Of a stretch of DNA of 64,000 bases, positions 22,601-34,370 are shown piece after piece. Origin of the DNA: Epiperipatus broadwayi (Eukaryota; Onychophora; Udeonychophora; Euonychophora; Peripatidae); the NCBI GenBank assembly GCA_028023455.1, contig JAQFVV010000505.1, positions 312,001 through 376,000 on the forward strand, read 5' to 3'. The notes under the pieces are model-generated. The model had not been told where the DNA came from. It saw only the letters and a program-made list of their open reading frames with translations, and searched no databases. Numbering within the stretch: the first letter of the stretch is position 1; the number at the start of each line of letters is the position of its first letter. The position numbers were made by a program, and so were the translations under genes.

Positions 22601-23710
22601 TATTTGTGTAAGCGTAAATATATTAATGTTAGCCTAATGTAAATAAATATTTGTTGTTATTGTTAATTTATTAGTAGTTGCAATTATTTTGGTTTTTCTC
22701 CCCCTGATCTAAACAGTCAGAAAAGGAGGAAAGGATACTGCAATCAGGATGAGAATTTAGAACAGAAAACTTCCCATTATTTAAGTCTGAAAAAACTTTT
22801 TAAAATCATAGTTATTTAATATTGCAAAATGAGTACATTTGTCTTCAATCATTTTTAAAAATATCTATTTGATGGGAAGGCTATTTTGTTTTCTATATAT
22901 ATACTGTATGTATCTTGTTGAATTTCACTTGAAAAGTTTTATTTGTTAATAGATAAAACCATGGGTGTAGAAGAATTTTTTTTTTGGCTAGTATTGTAAT
23001 GTTATACGATTTTCTTTTTTGTATAACAATATGTGCAAGTCTTCATTTATAGATAAAGTATAATCTTCAAAATTTGTATATTATTTACAAAGAACACATA
23101 ATGGTTTACATTTATGAAAATACCATCATATCACAAGCTATTAGTAATTTGACTAGCGGATGTTTGCAATATCAGTTGGAGAACATGAATACATTCAAGT
23201 ATGAATATCCATTTGTAGTATTTGGTATGAACTCCATGGCTTTAAACTAATGAATACCAGAACAAAAATTGTTTTTATACCTGAAGGCTTTCCAAATAAT
23301 AATTTAAACCAGAGTGATCTTTACGGAGTTTCCCTAAATCCACTTTGACACATAAGGAGATGAACTGCTCCTAAAAGAAAAAAAACTTTCTTGATGCTGT
23401 CTGATAATTACTTTAGTCTGGGGTGAAGAATAGACGGAGAAATGGGGATTTGATTTGTGTACTTTTTTTTATTTATACTACAGTAAGTAATTAAAATGTT
23501 TACACATTATTTATCTAGAATAAAAATTATTTTTAATGCTTTAAGAGCAATTATTATTTCAGACGAAAATTCCAGACTATAGTTTTTCATCTGGAAATTT
23601 CCTTACGATTTTAATTCTATATAATTTAATTCTACATCTGCAATTTTACAAACTCTATTTTAATTTGTGCGCGTATCATATATACGTATAGCAATAATAA
23701 TACGCATATA
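22601..23710. other. AT-rich stretch with inverted repeat partner
   Basis: 22918-23020 pairs with 16130-16250. Nothing else was recognised. Confidence 0.4.
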
Positions 23711-23722
23711 TTTTTTTTCAAA

Positions 23723-24180
23723 CATCACATAATCATCATTTCTTATGCAGTTATGAGCAAGCATAAGAAATGGTGATCAGGTGATGTTTAGTGGTTTAAT
23801 ACCAATCCTGCCTAATAAGATAGTGGTGGCTATTGTTATTAAAGAATCAAAGACACCAAAATGTATGGGTACTGAATTGAGTTCAGACCTGTATGACTAT
23901 ATAAGCTAATGAGTTTGGATAGAAAATATTATTGTGTTTTTAATTTTGGATTCATAGTTTTGTAGTTAAGTAGAAATAAAAGATGGCTGCTGGAGGGTTG
24001 CATTAGATCCTAAGATCTAGGTGCAGTGCTCTCAGATCCAAGGTTCCTCATTGATAAAACCCACCAGCTAGAAACTAGTCTGGGGATATTGGATGAGTAG
24101 GCAGTAGATAGGGATTTTATGCACAAGCCTTCTGGCTTGCACTGAGTGGCACCACTGCATAAAGAGTTTTGCCTGTTTTA
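23723..24180 (-). mobile_element. Foldback hammerhead retroelement (family F, copy F23)
   Basis: The plus strand opens with a short hairpin made of the family tail (ATCACATAATCATCATTTC ... GAAATGGTGATCAGGTGATG), then the TTAGTGGTTTAATACCAATC segment and one full arm ending GAGTTTTGCC near 24174. The opposite arm is mostly missing. Confidence 0.7.
24036..24094 (+). ncRNA. Hammerhead motif in F23, damaged
   Basis: CUGAUGA is changed to UUGAUAA and stem II is lost. GAAAC, UAGUC and stem I (AUCCAA/UUGGAU) are kept. Confidence 0.5.
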
Positions 24181-24299
24181 ATGTACAAACGGTTAATACA
24201 TATACATCACCATACAATGTGGTATACATATCTTTGTTTGTAAATATACATTGAAACTGACAACGGATTAGTAAATGGAATATTGTTTTTATTTGTCAA

Positions 24300-24600
24300 T
24301 ATAGGGGATTTGAACTCAGACTTTCAAGCACCCTTCAACTATCCACACTATCTCATACAACTGATACACATGACCACACACATGTAGAAAAGGTAAATAA
24401 TCACCAATATGCATATTTCATGCTAAAACAGCACTCATCAATTGGTCCAGATTATTATCTCCCACACAAATATATAATCAGTGCTCAGTGTTTTTATATT
24501 AAGATAGCAAATCTTCACACTTTAATGGACAGGCTTCTATCTACTCCAACCTGCAACCTTTCAGCCATCCATAACATTTAAAGATGTTATATGCTCCGTT
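24300..24600 (-). repeat. Hammerhead SINE-like repeat (family H, copy H24)
   Basis: On the minus strand: a block with GAAGCCTGTCCATTAAAGTG, a (TA/TG)-rich segment, a hammerhead motif, then a tRNA-like B box (GAGTTCAAATCCCC) at the 3' end near 24303-24316. Confidence 0.7.
24398..24455 (-). ncRNA. Hammerhead motif in H24, one core change
   Basis: Stem I ACCAA/UUGGU plus AAUC/GAUU around a three-base bulge, stem II GUGCU/AGCAU, GAAA and AUA are all present. The first C of CUGAUGA is U, which should abolish activity. Confidence 0.6.
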
Positions 24601-24686
24601 TGAAAAACTAAAATGTAAATTATTGAAATTTAAGATTTTTAGTAATAACTATTTAATTATGCTGTATTAAGCAAACTATTTTTTTT

Positions 24687-24795
24687 TTTTCATATGTCAT
24701 AGCATCTGCCGGGACGCGAACCCACAACCGTCTCCAACCAACTACTTGCTTGCATGGCGGCTGCGATACCTCTCGGCTAACAACGCAAGACTAAG
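24687..24795 (-). repeat. Short tRNA-derived SINE (family S, copy S3)
   Basis: Minus strand: GCGTTGTTAGCCGAGAGG start with A box, B box GGTTCGCGTCC, tail ATGACATATG and poly(A). Long variable arm type, and a different head from S1/S4 and from S2. Confidence 0.75.
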
Positions 24796-25315
24796 CAAAC
24801 TATTTCCAAATTGAAAACTAAAATTTAAACATGTATACTTTAAGATCAATTCAAATCACAATTTTGCTCCTTGGAGCTCTGTTTTATTTTTTATTGTCAG
24901 CATGATATCTTGAATGGAATAACTTTTTTTTCTTTTTTTACAAGTAGTTAGGTGGGGGGGGGGATAAGTGCCCTTTTCCTCAGCTCTTAATTAATGCATT
25001 TAAAAATAACTGTATTACATATACAAGGGAGAAAGGAAATGACGCGCTTGTTTATATATCTGTATTAATAATAGTTACATCAGATATTAGAAAAGACTCA
25101 ATTTACTCTATGAGGATTAGCTTAATGATGAAGATCTTATTCTCAGTTATGTAATATAAATTTTTTTAAAAAAAAATGCAGTTCCATAAATTAAATGAAA
25201 ATATTGTGTGTGTGCGATCACTTAGAAACTTGAGTTATCTATTATTTTAAGTAACTAATTATATAATTATTAATAGCTATAATATTGGGGTTCCCCTCTT
25301 TTCTTCCAAAGCGTA
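24796..25315. other. AT-rich stretch with a poly(G) run
   Basis: A run of nine or more G near 24954-24963; otherwise nothing recognised. Confidence 0.4.
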
Positions 25316-25425
25316 AGCTTGTGGTTAAGACCTGTAGAGGTCCCTAATATCACATTTTTACACGCATATTCTTGAGATTACAGCCTTAGTAAATATTACT
25401 TACGTAATCAATGTGCACGTTTAAA
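25316..25425 (-). repeat. Family P fragment
   Basis: Reverse complement of the segment at about 8800-8880 (ACCTGTAGAGGTCCCTA on the plus strand here against TAGGGACCTCTACAGGT there). Confidence 0.6.
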
Positions 25426-25799
25426 TAAATTTATAATTACAAAATAATATAAATTATATAATTATTTTATTGCTCTTCGTGGATTGGTGCAATTTTTGAG
25501 CGGTAGACTCTGGAGCTTAAATTCTATGGATTGCATGCACCTCTTGTTATTTCTCATTCTCTGAATTTCTTATGAATTCCCAATCAATAAAGTCATTCAG
25601 TTATTTATTTAGTTTCTTTGTTCAAGCTATAATAAAATATTTATGAGTATGTAAAGCGTATCACATCTTTTTCTTTTATAAAACTGATTATTACTGAACT
25701 AGTTTAATATGAACCCATTTTCGTACTTATTAAATTCAAATGTCAAATTCTTAATTTTTTACCATCATCTTTATCAGGCACAAATTTACAAATATAAAT

Positions 25800-26045
25800 C
25801 GATTTCTAAAGGTTTGTAATGATGCTATTTTAGACGTGATAATATGTTGGACTATTTATATCATCTATCATTAAATGTTGAATGTCTAGAAAAAATTTAA
25901 CTTTATTTAAACTTTTCCAAATACAAACAACTGTTGTCTTTGAGTGCTATTATTAACAGTTGTTTGTATTTGGAAAAGTTTAAAATTTTTTAAACATTCA
26001 ACATAGTTCAACATATTATCATGTATAAATAGATTCAATAATTTA
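25800..26045. repeat. Two family P termini in inverted arrangement
   Basis: The terminus with GTTGGACTATTTATATCATC (about 25852) and TAAACTTTTCCAAATACAAA is followed after about 25 bp by its inverted copy (CAGTTGTTTGTATTTGGAAA at 25957; AACATTCAACATAGTTCAAC near 25993). Confidence 0.6.
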
Positions 26046-26069
26046 AAAAATTAAAATTTAAAAATATTA

Positions 26070-26220
26070 CATCACATGATCACCATCTCTTATACTAGCA
26101 CAATTTGTTATTAAACAAGGCAAAATTCTCCATACAGTAGTGTCACCCTGTGCCAACCAGAGTAATCATTACTCTGGTTGGCACAGGGTGGCTACTGTAT
26201 GGAGAGTTTTGCCTTGTTTA
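26070..26220. repeat. Near-perfect hairpin made of family F ends (F26)
   Basis: 26113-26219 is an almost perfect palindrome of about 107 bp built from two copies of the first 53 bp of family F. The family tail (ATCACATGATCACCATCTC) precedes it on one side. No hammerhead sequence is left. Confidence 0.75.
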
Positions 26221-26221
26221 A

Positions 26222-26590
26222 AAATAGTATGTGTGCTTGAAAAGAGAGGCTTTTAACAGGTATGTATATAATCACTTATAGATTTGAGACTTAGACACTC
26301 AACAGAAGAGCAATACAGAAATTTCAGACCTCTCAATGAAATATAAAGAAATATATGAAAAGAAGTGTTACAAGGAGAGATAAAAGGTAAAATAATTGAA
26401 TGGAAGAATAAACAGGTATCATTAACATGACTGAGAAAATTAAAAGACAAATGGAATCAGCTGGACTTATTGCTAAAAGAGATGACAATAGATGGACTGT
26501 TGAAGTCTTAAACTGAATCCCAATAGATTTTAAAAGATCTAGAAGGAGACCACATATAAGATGGGTAGATGTGATGAAGAGAAATTATGG
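26222..26590 (+). mobile_element. Diverged RTE LINE 3' fragment (copy 4)
   Basis: Matches the RTE C-terminal coding block at nucleotide level (TTGAAAAGAGAGGCTTTTAA, CAACAGAAGAGCAATACAGA, GAGATGACAATAGATGGAC) with many stops. Truncated at both sides. Confidence 0.65.
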
Positions 26591-26724
26591 ATTGATCAAG
26601 TATATGTTTTTGACAAGTTTTGATATTTATATTTTTGTGTTTCAGGCAAATTTCTAAAATACTTTTGTAGTTTGTGCTTTATTAAAAATTACAGTAAATA
26701 ATCAAAACAAACATTTGTTCTCCT
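26591..26724. other. Nothing recognised
   Basis: Short AT-rich spacer between an RTE fragment and a Penelope-like remnant. Confidence 0.4.
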
Positions 26725-26814
26725 GAAGGTTTGTGATGGTGGTATTTTAGTTGTATTAAACTATTTCCATCATCTAGAACAAACTCTTATGAAGAATAGT
26801 TATCCTTCACCTGT

Positions 26815-27300
26815 TATTAGGCAAACCTTAAATAGACAACATAAAGAACCATCAAAAGAAAGAACAATTATTGGGACTGTAGTATATCCATATAGACAAA
26901 TTAAGAAAAATCTGTAATCAGTGTAACATCAGAAGAGCTTTTCAGAGCTATACCACACTAAGAGGAATTCTGACTGCTATAAAGCCTAAACTTGAAATGC
27001 CAAAAAACAAAAACTGCATATATTGGTAAGATCAGTCACCCCATTGAAAAGCAATTGCAAGAACACAAACATGATTTGTAGAGAGAAAACATGAGTCTAA
27101 GATAGGAGATGTTTTATATACCAATGAACATATGTTCAAATGGGAAAATACAAAAATATTGGAAAGGAAAAGGTACAAAAAAGAAAATTAAAAAAAGTGA
27201 TCACATGACAATGATGAATAATGCCATAAGTCAGCCATTGCTCTTAGGAAAAAGTGGAGAAATTAGGAGGAATCTCATAGATAAATATATGAAGTTTCTA
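26815..27300 (+). pseudogene. Penelope-like linker and GIY-YIG domain, frameshifted
   Basis: One frame gives 'YPSPVIRQTLNRQHKEPSKE' then 'RTIIGTVVYPYRQIKKNL', the NGYP..vI and vLPY segments typical after a Penelope-like RT. About 100 bp on, another frame gives 'YIGKISHPIEKQLQEHKHDL' (YIG motif, Arg position replaced by Gln, EH motif), a stop, and after a shift 'SKIGDVLYTNEHMFKWENT', then 'KILERKRYKKEN', the expected second half of the nuclease. Missing reading frame and the lost Arg mean it is inactive. Confidence 0.65.
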
Positions 27301-27397
27301 CTGACTTGTCTTTGGCAAGAAGGCTCAGTTGGTTAAAGTGTTACTTTAAAATTTAATATTTAAGAATCTAAGAGTCCAGGTTCACTATCACTGGTTA

Positions 27398-27455
27398 GGC
27401 CAGCAACACCTGAAGAAGAGAGGAAAATAATACCTCTCAAAATGTGCATATACTA
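27398..27455 (+). ncRNA. Hammerhead-like stem-loop, P copy at 27.4 kb
   Basis: CUGAAGA, stem GAGAGG/CCUCUC with loop AAAAUAAUA, then CAAAAU in place of CGAAAC. Stem I is not evident. Confidence 0.3.
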
Positions 27456-27699
27456 ACCTATTGTGCTATTAATAACAGTTGAATGCACTTTGAAAATTTA
27501 AATAAAGTTAAATGTTTCTAAAGTCATTCAATACTCAATACTAGATGTTAGAAATAGTTTAATATGTAAATAAAAATATTTGTTCATTTTGAATTTGTTT
27601 AGAAATAAAAAAGTTTTACAAAATAGTGATATAATTTATATGCTTATATTTTTAAGATTTGAAATACAGGCATTCTTTGTATACCTGGAGCTTAATTGC

Positions 27700-28130
27700 A
27701 AATGTAGGAAATTTAAATGCAAACTTTCAAGCACCCTTCAACTATCCACACTATCTCATACCACTGATACACATGACCACACACATGTAGAAAAGATAAT
27801 CACCAATATATGTATTTTATGCTGAGTCAGCAGTCATCAGTTGGTCCAATCATCTCTCACACATACATATATATAATCAGTGCTCAGTTTATATTAAGGT
27901 AGCAAATCTTCAAACGTTAATGAACAGGCTTCAATCTAATCCAACCTCCAACTCTTCAGCCATCCATATCATTGAAAATATGATGGTGGAAAGCCCAAAT
28001 CCCATGCTAATGCCAATATTATTGCCATTCCCATGACCTCAAGTCACTCTGACCCCTCATGTATAGTACAGAACTGTGTATAATAATTGGCCTATTAGTC
28101 TTGGAACATGGCTGCCATAATTTGCATTGA
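27700..28130 (-). repeat. Hammerhead SINE-like repeat, longest copy (family H, copy H27)
   Basis: Minus strand order: a 5' block (GTCAGAGTGACTTGAGGTCA ... GGGATTTGGGCTTTCCACC), GAAGCCTGTTCATTAA, TG/TA-rich spacer, hammerhead, CATGTGTGTGGTCATGTGTA, then the B-box region at about 27721-27735. The 5' block is also present in the 48.4 kb copy, giving a family length of at least 330-430 bp. Confidence 0.7.
27797..27855 (-). ncRNA. Hammerhead motif in H27, one core change
   Basis: CUGAUGA, stem II UGCUG/CAGCA and stem I ACCAA/UUGGU are intact. GAAA has become AAAA (G12 lost). Confidence 0.6.
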
Positions 28131-29762
28131 TAATCTATCTAGTCATATATCTGTGTGGGATTATAGTCATTTTATAAGATTAATAAAAGCTGTATTTATA
28201 TATACACACATATATTAATTTATTAGTAAGAAATTAAAATTATTTTAAAAATTCGATTTTTTTTAAGTTGATTAAAAAACAAACTATAGATTCTATATGT
28301 TAGAATCATATTCATGATTATTAATACAAAAGTATATCATTGTTTTCATTTAAAAAAATCATTTTCACTTATTGAAAGCTATTGTTTCGCTGATTCATCT
28401 TATATTCATTATGATAAGTGAAAAAAAATTCTTTTAAATGTTAACAAAGAAATGTTGAATTAAAAATCATGAAAATGATGTTAAAACATTGGAAGTATTG
28501 TTGATTTTTTTTCAAATTTAGTTTTAAAATAAATTTTCTGTTATAATATCTTATAAACAATAATGACTCTATTATATATGTAAAGTTATTCAATTAAAAA
28601 TAAATTATTTGAATGAACATACATTTTTTATTTTATAAGTATAATTTTAAAAAGTTAGATTTTTAAAATCCATCATTGTTAACATTTTATGTTAGTTGTT
28701 GTTATTGTTATTCTTTTTTGGGGGGCTATCTCTTTCAAATGATGTAACACTTCTTTGCACTGGTATTGAAAACAGCTTCATTTTCAGCATTTTGTAGAAT
28801 TTGCTTTACAGTTTTGCATTTATTTTATGACAAAAACTATGACTGAAATATGTTTTGAAATTAGTTCTAACTAAAATACTTAATATTAACATCTTCCAGA
28901 AAAAAATCAATTTAAGGGAATGAAAGGTTGCTGCTGTTTTATGAAAAGATATTTAGTGTGTATATATAACTTTGGCTTTACTTTGGTTTAACATAATTTT
29001 ACTGATTTTTATTTGTGTAAAATTAAATTAAATATTTGTTTCTTAGTAAGTACATTATGTATACATTAGAGTTTTATTTAAAAAATTTGACTTTTTAATA
29101 ATTATTAATTGACTGAAATTTTATTAACAGAAAATAGGAAATGCTATTGTTAATAAAAAATCTCACTGCTTTAAATAAGAAGTGTTCAATTCTTAAGAAT
29201 GTCACTATTAGTTTTTTCTTTTTTTGTAGTTAATTATAAGGAGAATTTTATTGCTTTGAAAAAGTGATTTCATTGCTTAGACATATTTTTTTACCAAAAT
29301 TTATTTTTTTTGGAGAACAATTTTAAATCCTATTTTAAAATCTGGAGGTTGAAAAATTAAATCTTGTTTAATTATTTAGATCAGTTTATTACTATTTTTC
29401 TTTATTTGCAAAGTTGATATTTTTATTTAATGAAAGTGAGTTTTCTTCATTTGAAAATAATACAAAAAATAAAAACAATGGTCCAATGCAGCATCAGTAT
29501 TTTAAAAGACAATTTAAATAAGACCATTGTAAATTACTTTATGATTTAAAAAAGATCTTTGTTTTTTTTTAATTAAGATCAGATAAAAGTGTATAGTGGA
29601 AGATGGAAGAGCTAAAATGTTTGAACTTAACTAGTTTTTTGAGTTTTATAAAACAGCATATTAATAAAGTAACATTTCAAATTATTTTGTGTGTACTAGC
29701 AATCGTTATGGGTCATGATGTAAAGATTGTAATAAAAAAGCATTTCAAATGATGTGGAGAAA
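28131..29762. other. AT-rich stretch, nothing recognised
   Basis: No gene, RNA or repeat signal seen. Short frames are stop-rich and low in complexity. Confidence 0.4.
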
Positions 29763-29769
29763 AACAATT

Positions 29770-31066
29770 AGGTTGTGTTCTGATCTATCATGTCAGCCAT
29801 TTGATGGTGTTATTTCTAGCTAAATTGCTAGAAATATGCAATTTCCATGGCTGCAGCCAAGCAGATAGCTTTCTTTCTATGATAAAACACAGAAAGAGTC
29901 AGTTTACTTGGCTGCTGGCTACTGCTGTGACTTTTTTCTATGCTAAAAGCATAGAAAAATGCCTTCATTGGCTGCCATAGTTGGGTGTGTTACACACTTT
30001 ATTGTAATGCTGGGTTGTATATTTTCACTACAGTATCATGTGACAGGGTGTTGACTGTATTGTGTCTAAATAATTTAACTTTTCAGGTTGACCTTTTTTT
30101 ATTTCATGTGAACTGACCTACTGGTACCTTCTAACACTTTCAATAGTGTCATCACTGTTCCATCAGGACTGTGTTAGCATTACAAATTGGATTTTAGGGT
30201 GGGGCACAACACTATTTTGAAAATCATGATGAAAGTAATGTATCGCGAGAAATCGTCCAAGACAGGGAAGATGACTGCTTCCAACTCTCAAAATTGCCAA
30301 TTGCCAGACATCAAAGTTGGATTTCATTATAATAGTTTTTTATAATTATTAATAACTTTATTTGATAAATTGCAATCAAATTTAGTTCTCCCACCCAAAA
30401 TACAGTGTCTGATTAATTACTGTCCAAAAAATAGTAAAATGTGATTTAATTTTTTCTTAAAAAAACTACCATAACTTTTCCAATACGTAAAAAAGAAACC
30501 CAAACAAGCCCGTCTCTGATTAATTAGTGTCCAAATAAGTCTCCACTATATTTACTATTATTTGTTATCAAAAAAGTAATGTAATTTTATATATACACAC
30601 ATAAAAAAGTGCAATATAATTTAATTTTTACCTCCCAAAACACGGTGTCTGATTAATTACTATCCAAAAAAGGGGTAAAATGTAATTTAATTTTGTATTT
30701 AAAAAGTACCCTAACTTTTCTGATACACAAAGTAAAAAATTACTGTCCCAAAAAGGTCAAAGTCGGCTTTCATTGTAAAATTTTGTTGGAATTACTGTCC
30801 AAAAAAGTCTCCAATATACTATTATTTGCTATTGGAAAGTAACGTACTTTTTTATTGACACCCACACACACAAAAAAAAGCCAGTCTCTGATTAATTACT
30901 GTCCCAAAAAATCTGCTTACATTTTTTTTTTTTTTTTTACTTTTTTTTTTTAATTTTATGGACATCGTAATTGTATAGATTGGCTGGCCTGGAAACATTA
31001 TATCAATGTGTTTTTGCTTAGCATCAATGCCATCAAGTGGCTGACATGATAGATCAGAACACAACC
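29770..31066. mobile_element. Non-autonomous TIR DNA transposon, about 1.3 kb
   Basis: Terminal inverted repeats of about 37 bp: the left begins GGTTGTGTTCTGATCTATCA and the right ends TGATAGATCAGAACACAACC, flanked by the direct repeat AACAATT (29763-29769 and 31067-31073). No transposase is visible. Internally, the phrase CTGATTAATTACTGTCC recurs with variation near 30409, 30518, 30646 and 30887, giving irregular tandem repeats. A 7-8 bp duplication could fit a hAT-like element, but the terminal bases do not settle it. Confidence 0.75.
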
Positions 31067-31073
31067 AACAATT

Positions 31074-32098
31074 GTAAAAGACCATATATTTTGTCAAAAA
31101 CTGTATGAATAAGAAGAATGTCTTTCATGTAATTATCAGGGATCCCTATCAATTATAAAATATGTAATAATAACAATATTATTAAATTATGTTAAGAAGA
31201 TATCAAATAATATAGACTATCAAGAGTGAAGATGAAGTACCTAATACTTGATTATAGTACAACATTGTTATCTATCGTTTAATGAATTGACCTGCTATAG
31301 AAAATTTAATGTTAATACATTTTAATAGTAGCAATATTGTAATATAAACATTAATTAATAAGAAACAAGGTAAATATTAATCATATATTGTTTTTTTTTT
31401 TGTTATTTATTTTTTTAGCACATGGATTTATTTTTTTAGACAGTTTAACTATTAAAATATAAAATAACATGTAGAATTTCCATTCATGAATTAGATTCAC
31501 TAATGACTTTATTACATCCTTCAATTCTGTGACTGCAGCTATAGATTTAACAGTCATTAACTAGCTGGTTCATTATTTGGGTGGGCCTACAAATATGTGG
31601 ATCAATGATTGTTAAATTTCACTTATGAAGCAAATGATATGATGGTCATGGATTTCCATAAACCTGTTGGTGAGAATCCAGCATTATAAGAATTTGGTTT
31701 TTTGCATTATAAGTCTTCAATTGTAGATTTAGGTTGAACATCCAAAAAGAGAATTTTGATTTGAGACAAATATTAGCTTGAGTTGCTTCACAGTTTTATA
31801 TATATATATAGTCTGAAATTCTCTGCTGATATCTTTCAGAAGGAATATGTTAAAGAACTAGAACCCAATGCAGAGGAAGAGATTTGAATGACTAAGTAAT
31901 ATTTCTCACAGTAATATTTGAGTATTCAGAAGTTTAGTGTGAGGATTTTTTCTTTAAATAGGGGCATAGTAGTCACCAGCAGAATATACAGTACTAAAGA
32001 AGCTGCTTGTGAAGTATTTTCACCACAACCTCCTTACAGTGCCAGTTAGTTTTCCAATAAGATTATTCCTAGAAATTAATTTTGATTCAGCTTTAGAT
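31074..32098. other. AT-rich stretch, nothing recognised
   Basis: Contains a (TA)n run near 31797. Truncated by the assembly gap. Confidence 0.4.
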
Positions 32099-32598
32099 NN
32101 NNNNNNNNNNNNNNNNNNNNNNNNNNNNNNNNNNNNNNNNNNNNNNNNNNNNNNNNNNNNNNNNNNNNNNNNNNNNNNNNNNNNNNNNNNNNNNNNNNNN
32201 NNNNNNNNNNNNNNNNNNNNNNNNNNNNNNNNNNNNNNNNNNNNNNNNNNNNNNNNNNNNNNNNNNNNNNNNNNNNNNNNNNNNNNNNNNNNNNNNNNNN
32301 NNNNNNNNNNNNNNNNNNNNNNNNNNNNNNNNNNNNNNNNNNNNNNNNNNNNNNNNNNNNNNNNNNNNNNNNNNNNNNNNNNNNNNNNNNNNNNNNNNNN
32401 NNNNNNNNNNNNNNNNNNNNNNNNNNNNNNNNNNNNNNNNNNNNNNNNNNNNNNNNNNNNNNNNNNNNNNNNNNNNNNNNNNNNNNNNNNNNNNNNNNNN
32501 NNNNNNNNNNNNNNNNNNNNNNNNNNNNNNNNNNNNNNNNNNNNNNNNNNNNNNNNNNNNNNNNNNNNNNNNNNNNNNNNNNNNNNNNNNNNNNNNNN
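32099..32598. other. Assembly gap (500 N)
   Basis: Exactly 500 unknown bases, a usual placeholder length. The 5' part of the LINE at 32599 lies in or beyond it. Confidence 0.99.
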
Positions 32599-33967
32599 AA
32601 AGGTGTATTTATAGTAATATTATTGTAGATATGATTAAGGTATTACCTAGTTATCAGCATGGTTTTTAACCTGGTAGATCTGCTGAAACTAATTTAATGG
32701 TGATATCTGATCATATTGCTCATGTCTTATCTGATCAGAAGCAATTAGATGTTGTATATTTTGATATGACTCAGGCATTTCACAAAGTTTCATATATTAG
32801 ACTTTTGTATAAACTTAAAATGTTGGATGTTAGTCCTCATTTAGTTGAGTGGTTTTCCAATTATTTGAGGGGTCGTAAATCTTATGTACATATGGATAAA
32901 ACTAATTCTTTTTTTTTGATAATATGATAGGTGTTCCTTAGGGTGGAATATTGGCACCATTGCTTTTTAATGTTTATATGTGTGATCTTGATCATAGCAT
33001 AAAAAATAGTATGATACTTACTTATGCTGATGATTGTAAGTTATTTAAAAGAATTATTACTTATAGTGATCATATTGAGGTTCAAAAGGATATAGATAGT
33101 TTTATTATATGGTGTAAGTATAACAATATGGAGATTAACATTAATAAAACATGCATTGTTTCCTATACTAATAAAACTGAAAAATCTGTTTATCAATATA
33201 AAATTGAGAATGGTGTTATTAAATATAAAGAGACTGTATCTGATTTAGGAATTATATTTTGTAGCAATTTTACTTTTAATGTGCATATTAAATGTATTAT
33301 TAACAAAGCATACAGAAAGATGGGCTGTATTTTGAGATATGGGAGAGATTTATCTATTTCCATAAAATATAGGTTATTTTTTCTCTTGTTGTTACAGTTT
33401 TGGAATATAATTCTTGTATATGGAACTTCAATCTGATTAATATTCAGTCTAAAATATATAATATTGAAAAAAGATTTAATAAATTAATAATGGATGATTG
33501 TCAAATTGTTAAAACAGTATTGAAAAAAAGGAGAATGTTGAAGGATATGATATTACTGAAAAAATTGATTGATGGGAAAATTGAGTCAGTTACTGTATAT
33601 CAAAAATAGAATTGAAAGTACCTTGTCATTTATTAAGAGAAATGCAAACTTTCAAGATTAGTATATGTAAAAATACTTTCTTTGGTAAATCAGTTATTAA
33701 TAGATTCCAAATGGTATATAATTTCTAACTTTTAATAATATTGATATTTTTTGCGATCAATTTGTAATGAATGTTAAAAAACAACTAAATGTATAATTAT
33801 GAACATATATGTATATATAATTTTATGTATGTAGCTTGTATTTGCTTGTAATTATTTTTTTGTAAAATTTTAATTATTCTCATTGTTATTATTATCTTTA
33901 TTTTTTTTTATTGTGTATTTCTGTTAAAGTGTAAATGTTGAAATGCACATAAATGGATATTGAATTG
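32599..33967 (+). mobile_element. Jockey/CR1-type LINE, 3' half
   Basis: Reads from 'YQHGF' and 'GRSAETN' (RT motif 2a) through motifs A-C and the thumb to an untranslated 3' end finishing ATGGATATTGAATTGAA, after which a long TTA microsatellite begins. The 5' end is lost in the gap. Stops and shifts occur at about 32670, 32926 and 33420, so it is dead but not old. Confidence 0.85.
32697..33609 (+). pseudogene. LINE reverse transcriptase, broken into three frames
   Basis: Frame 1 (32697-32927): 'LDVVYFDMTQAFHKVSY' is motif A with its catalytic Asp, then 'WFSNYLRGRKSYV'. Frame 2 (32951-33436): 'LAPLLFNVYMCDL' (motif B) and 'LTYADDCKLF' (motif C, YADD), then 'SDLGIIFCSNFTFNVHI' (thumb). Frame 3 (33400-33609): C-terminal region. 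A stop falls in the motif B start (GVP*GG). The YADD box and the GVPQG-type motif B point to the jockey/CR1/L2 group; the exact clade is open. Confidence 0.8.

Positions 33968-34370
<403 letters not shown>

Larger units (their letters stand above)
26725..27560 (+). mobile_element. Penelope-like element 3' half with GIY-YIG endonuclease
   Basis: Starts with a family P terminus (TTGTGATGGTGGTATTTTAG; CTATTTCCATCATC), then coding remnants of the post-RT and endonuclease regions (about 26815-27300). A tRNA-like A box (GGCTCAGTTGG, 27322) follows, then the CTGAAGA stem-loop (27410-27450) and a closing P terminus (CATTCAATACTCAATACTAG...). This ties the P repeat family to Penelope-like retroelements. 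Confidence 0.7.

Noticed and set aside
32009-32614. Open frame spanning the N block
   Set aside because: Open only because unknown bases contain no stops.
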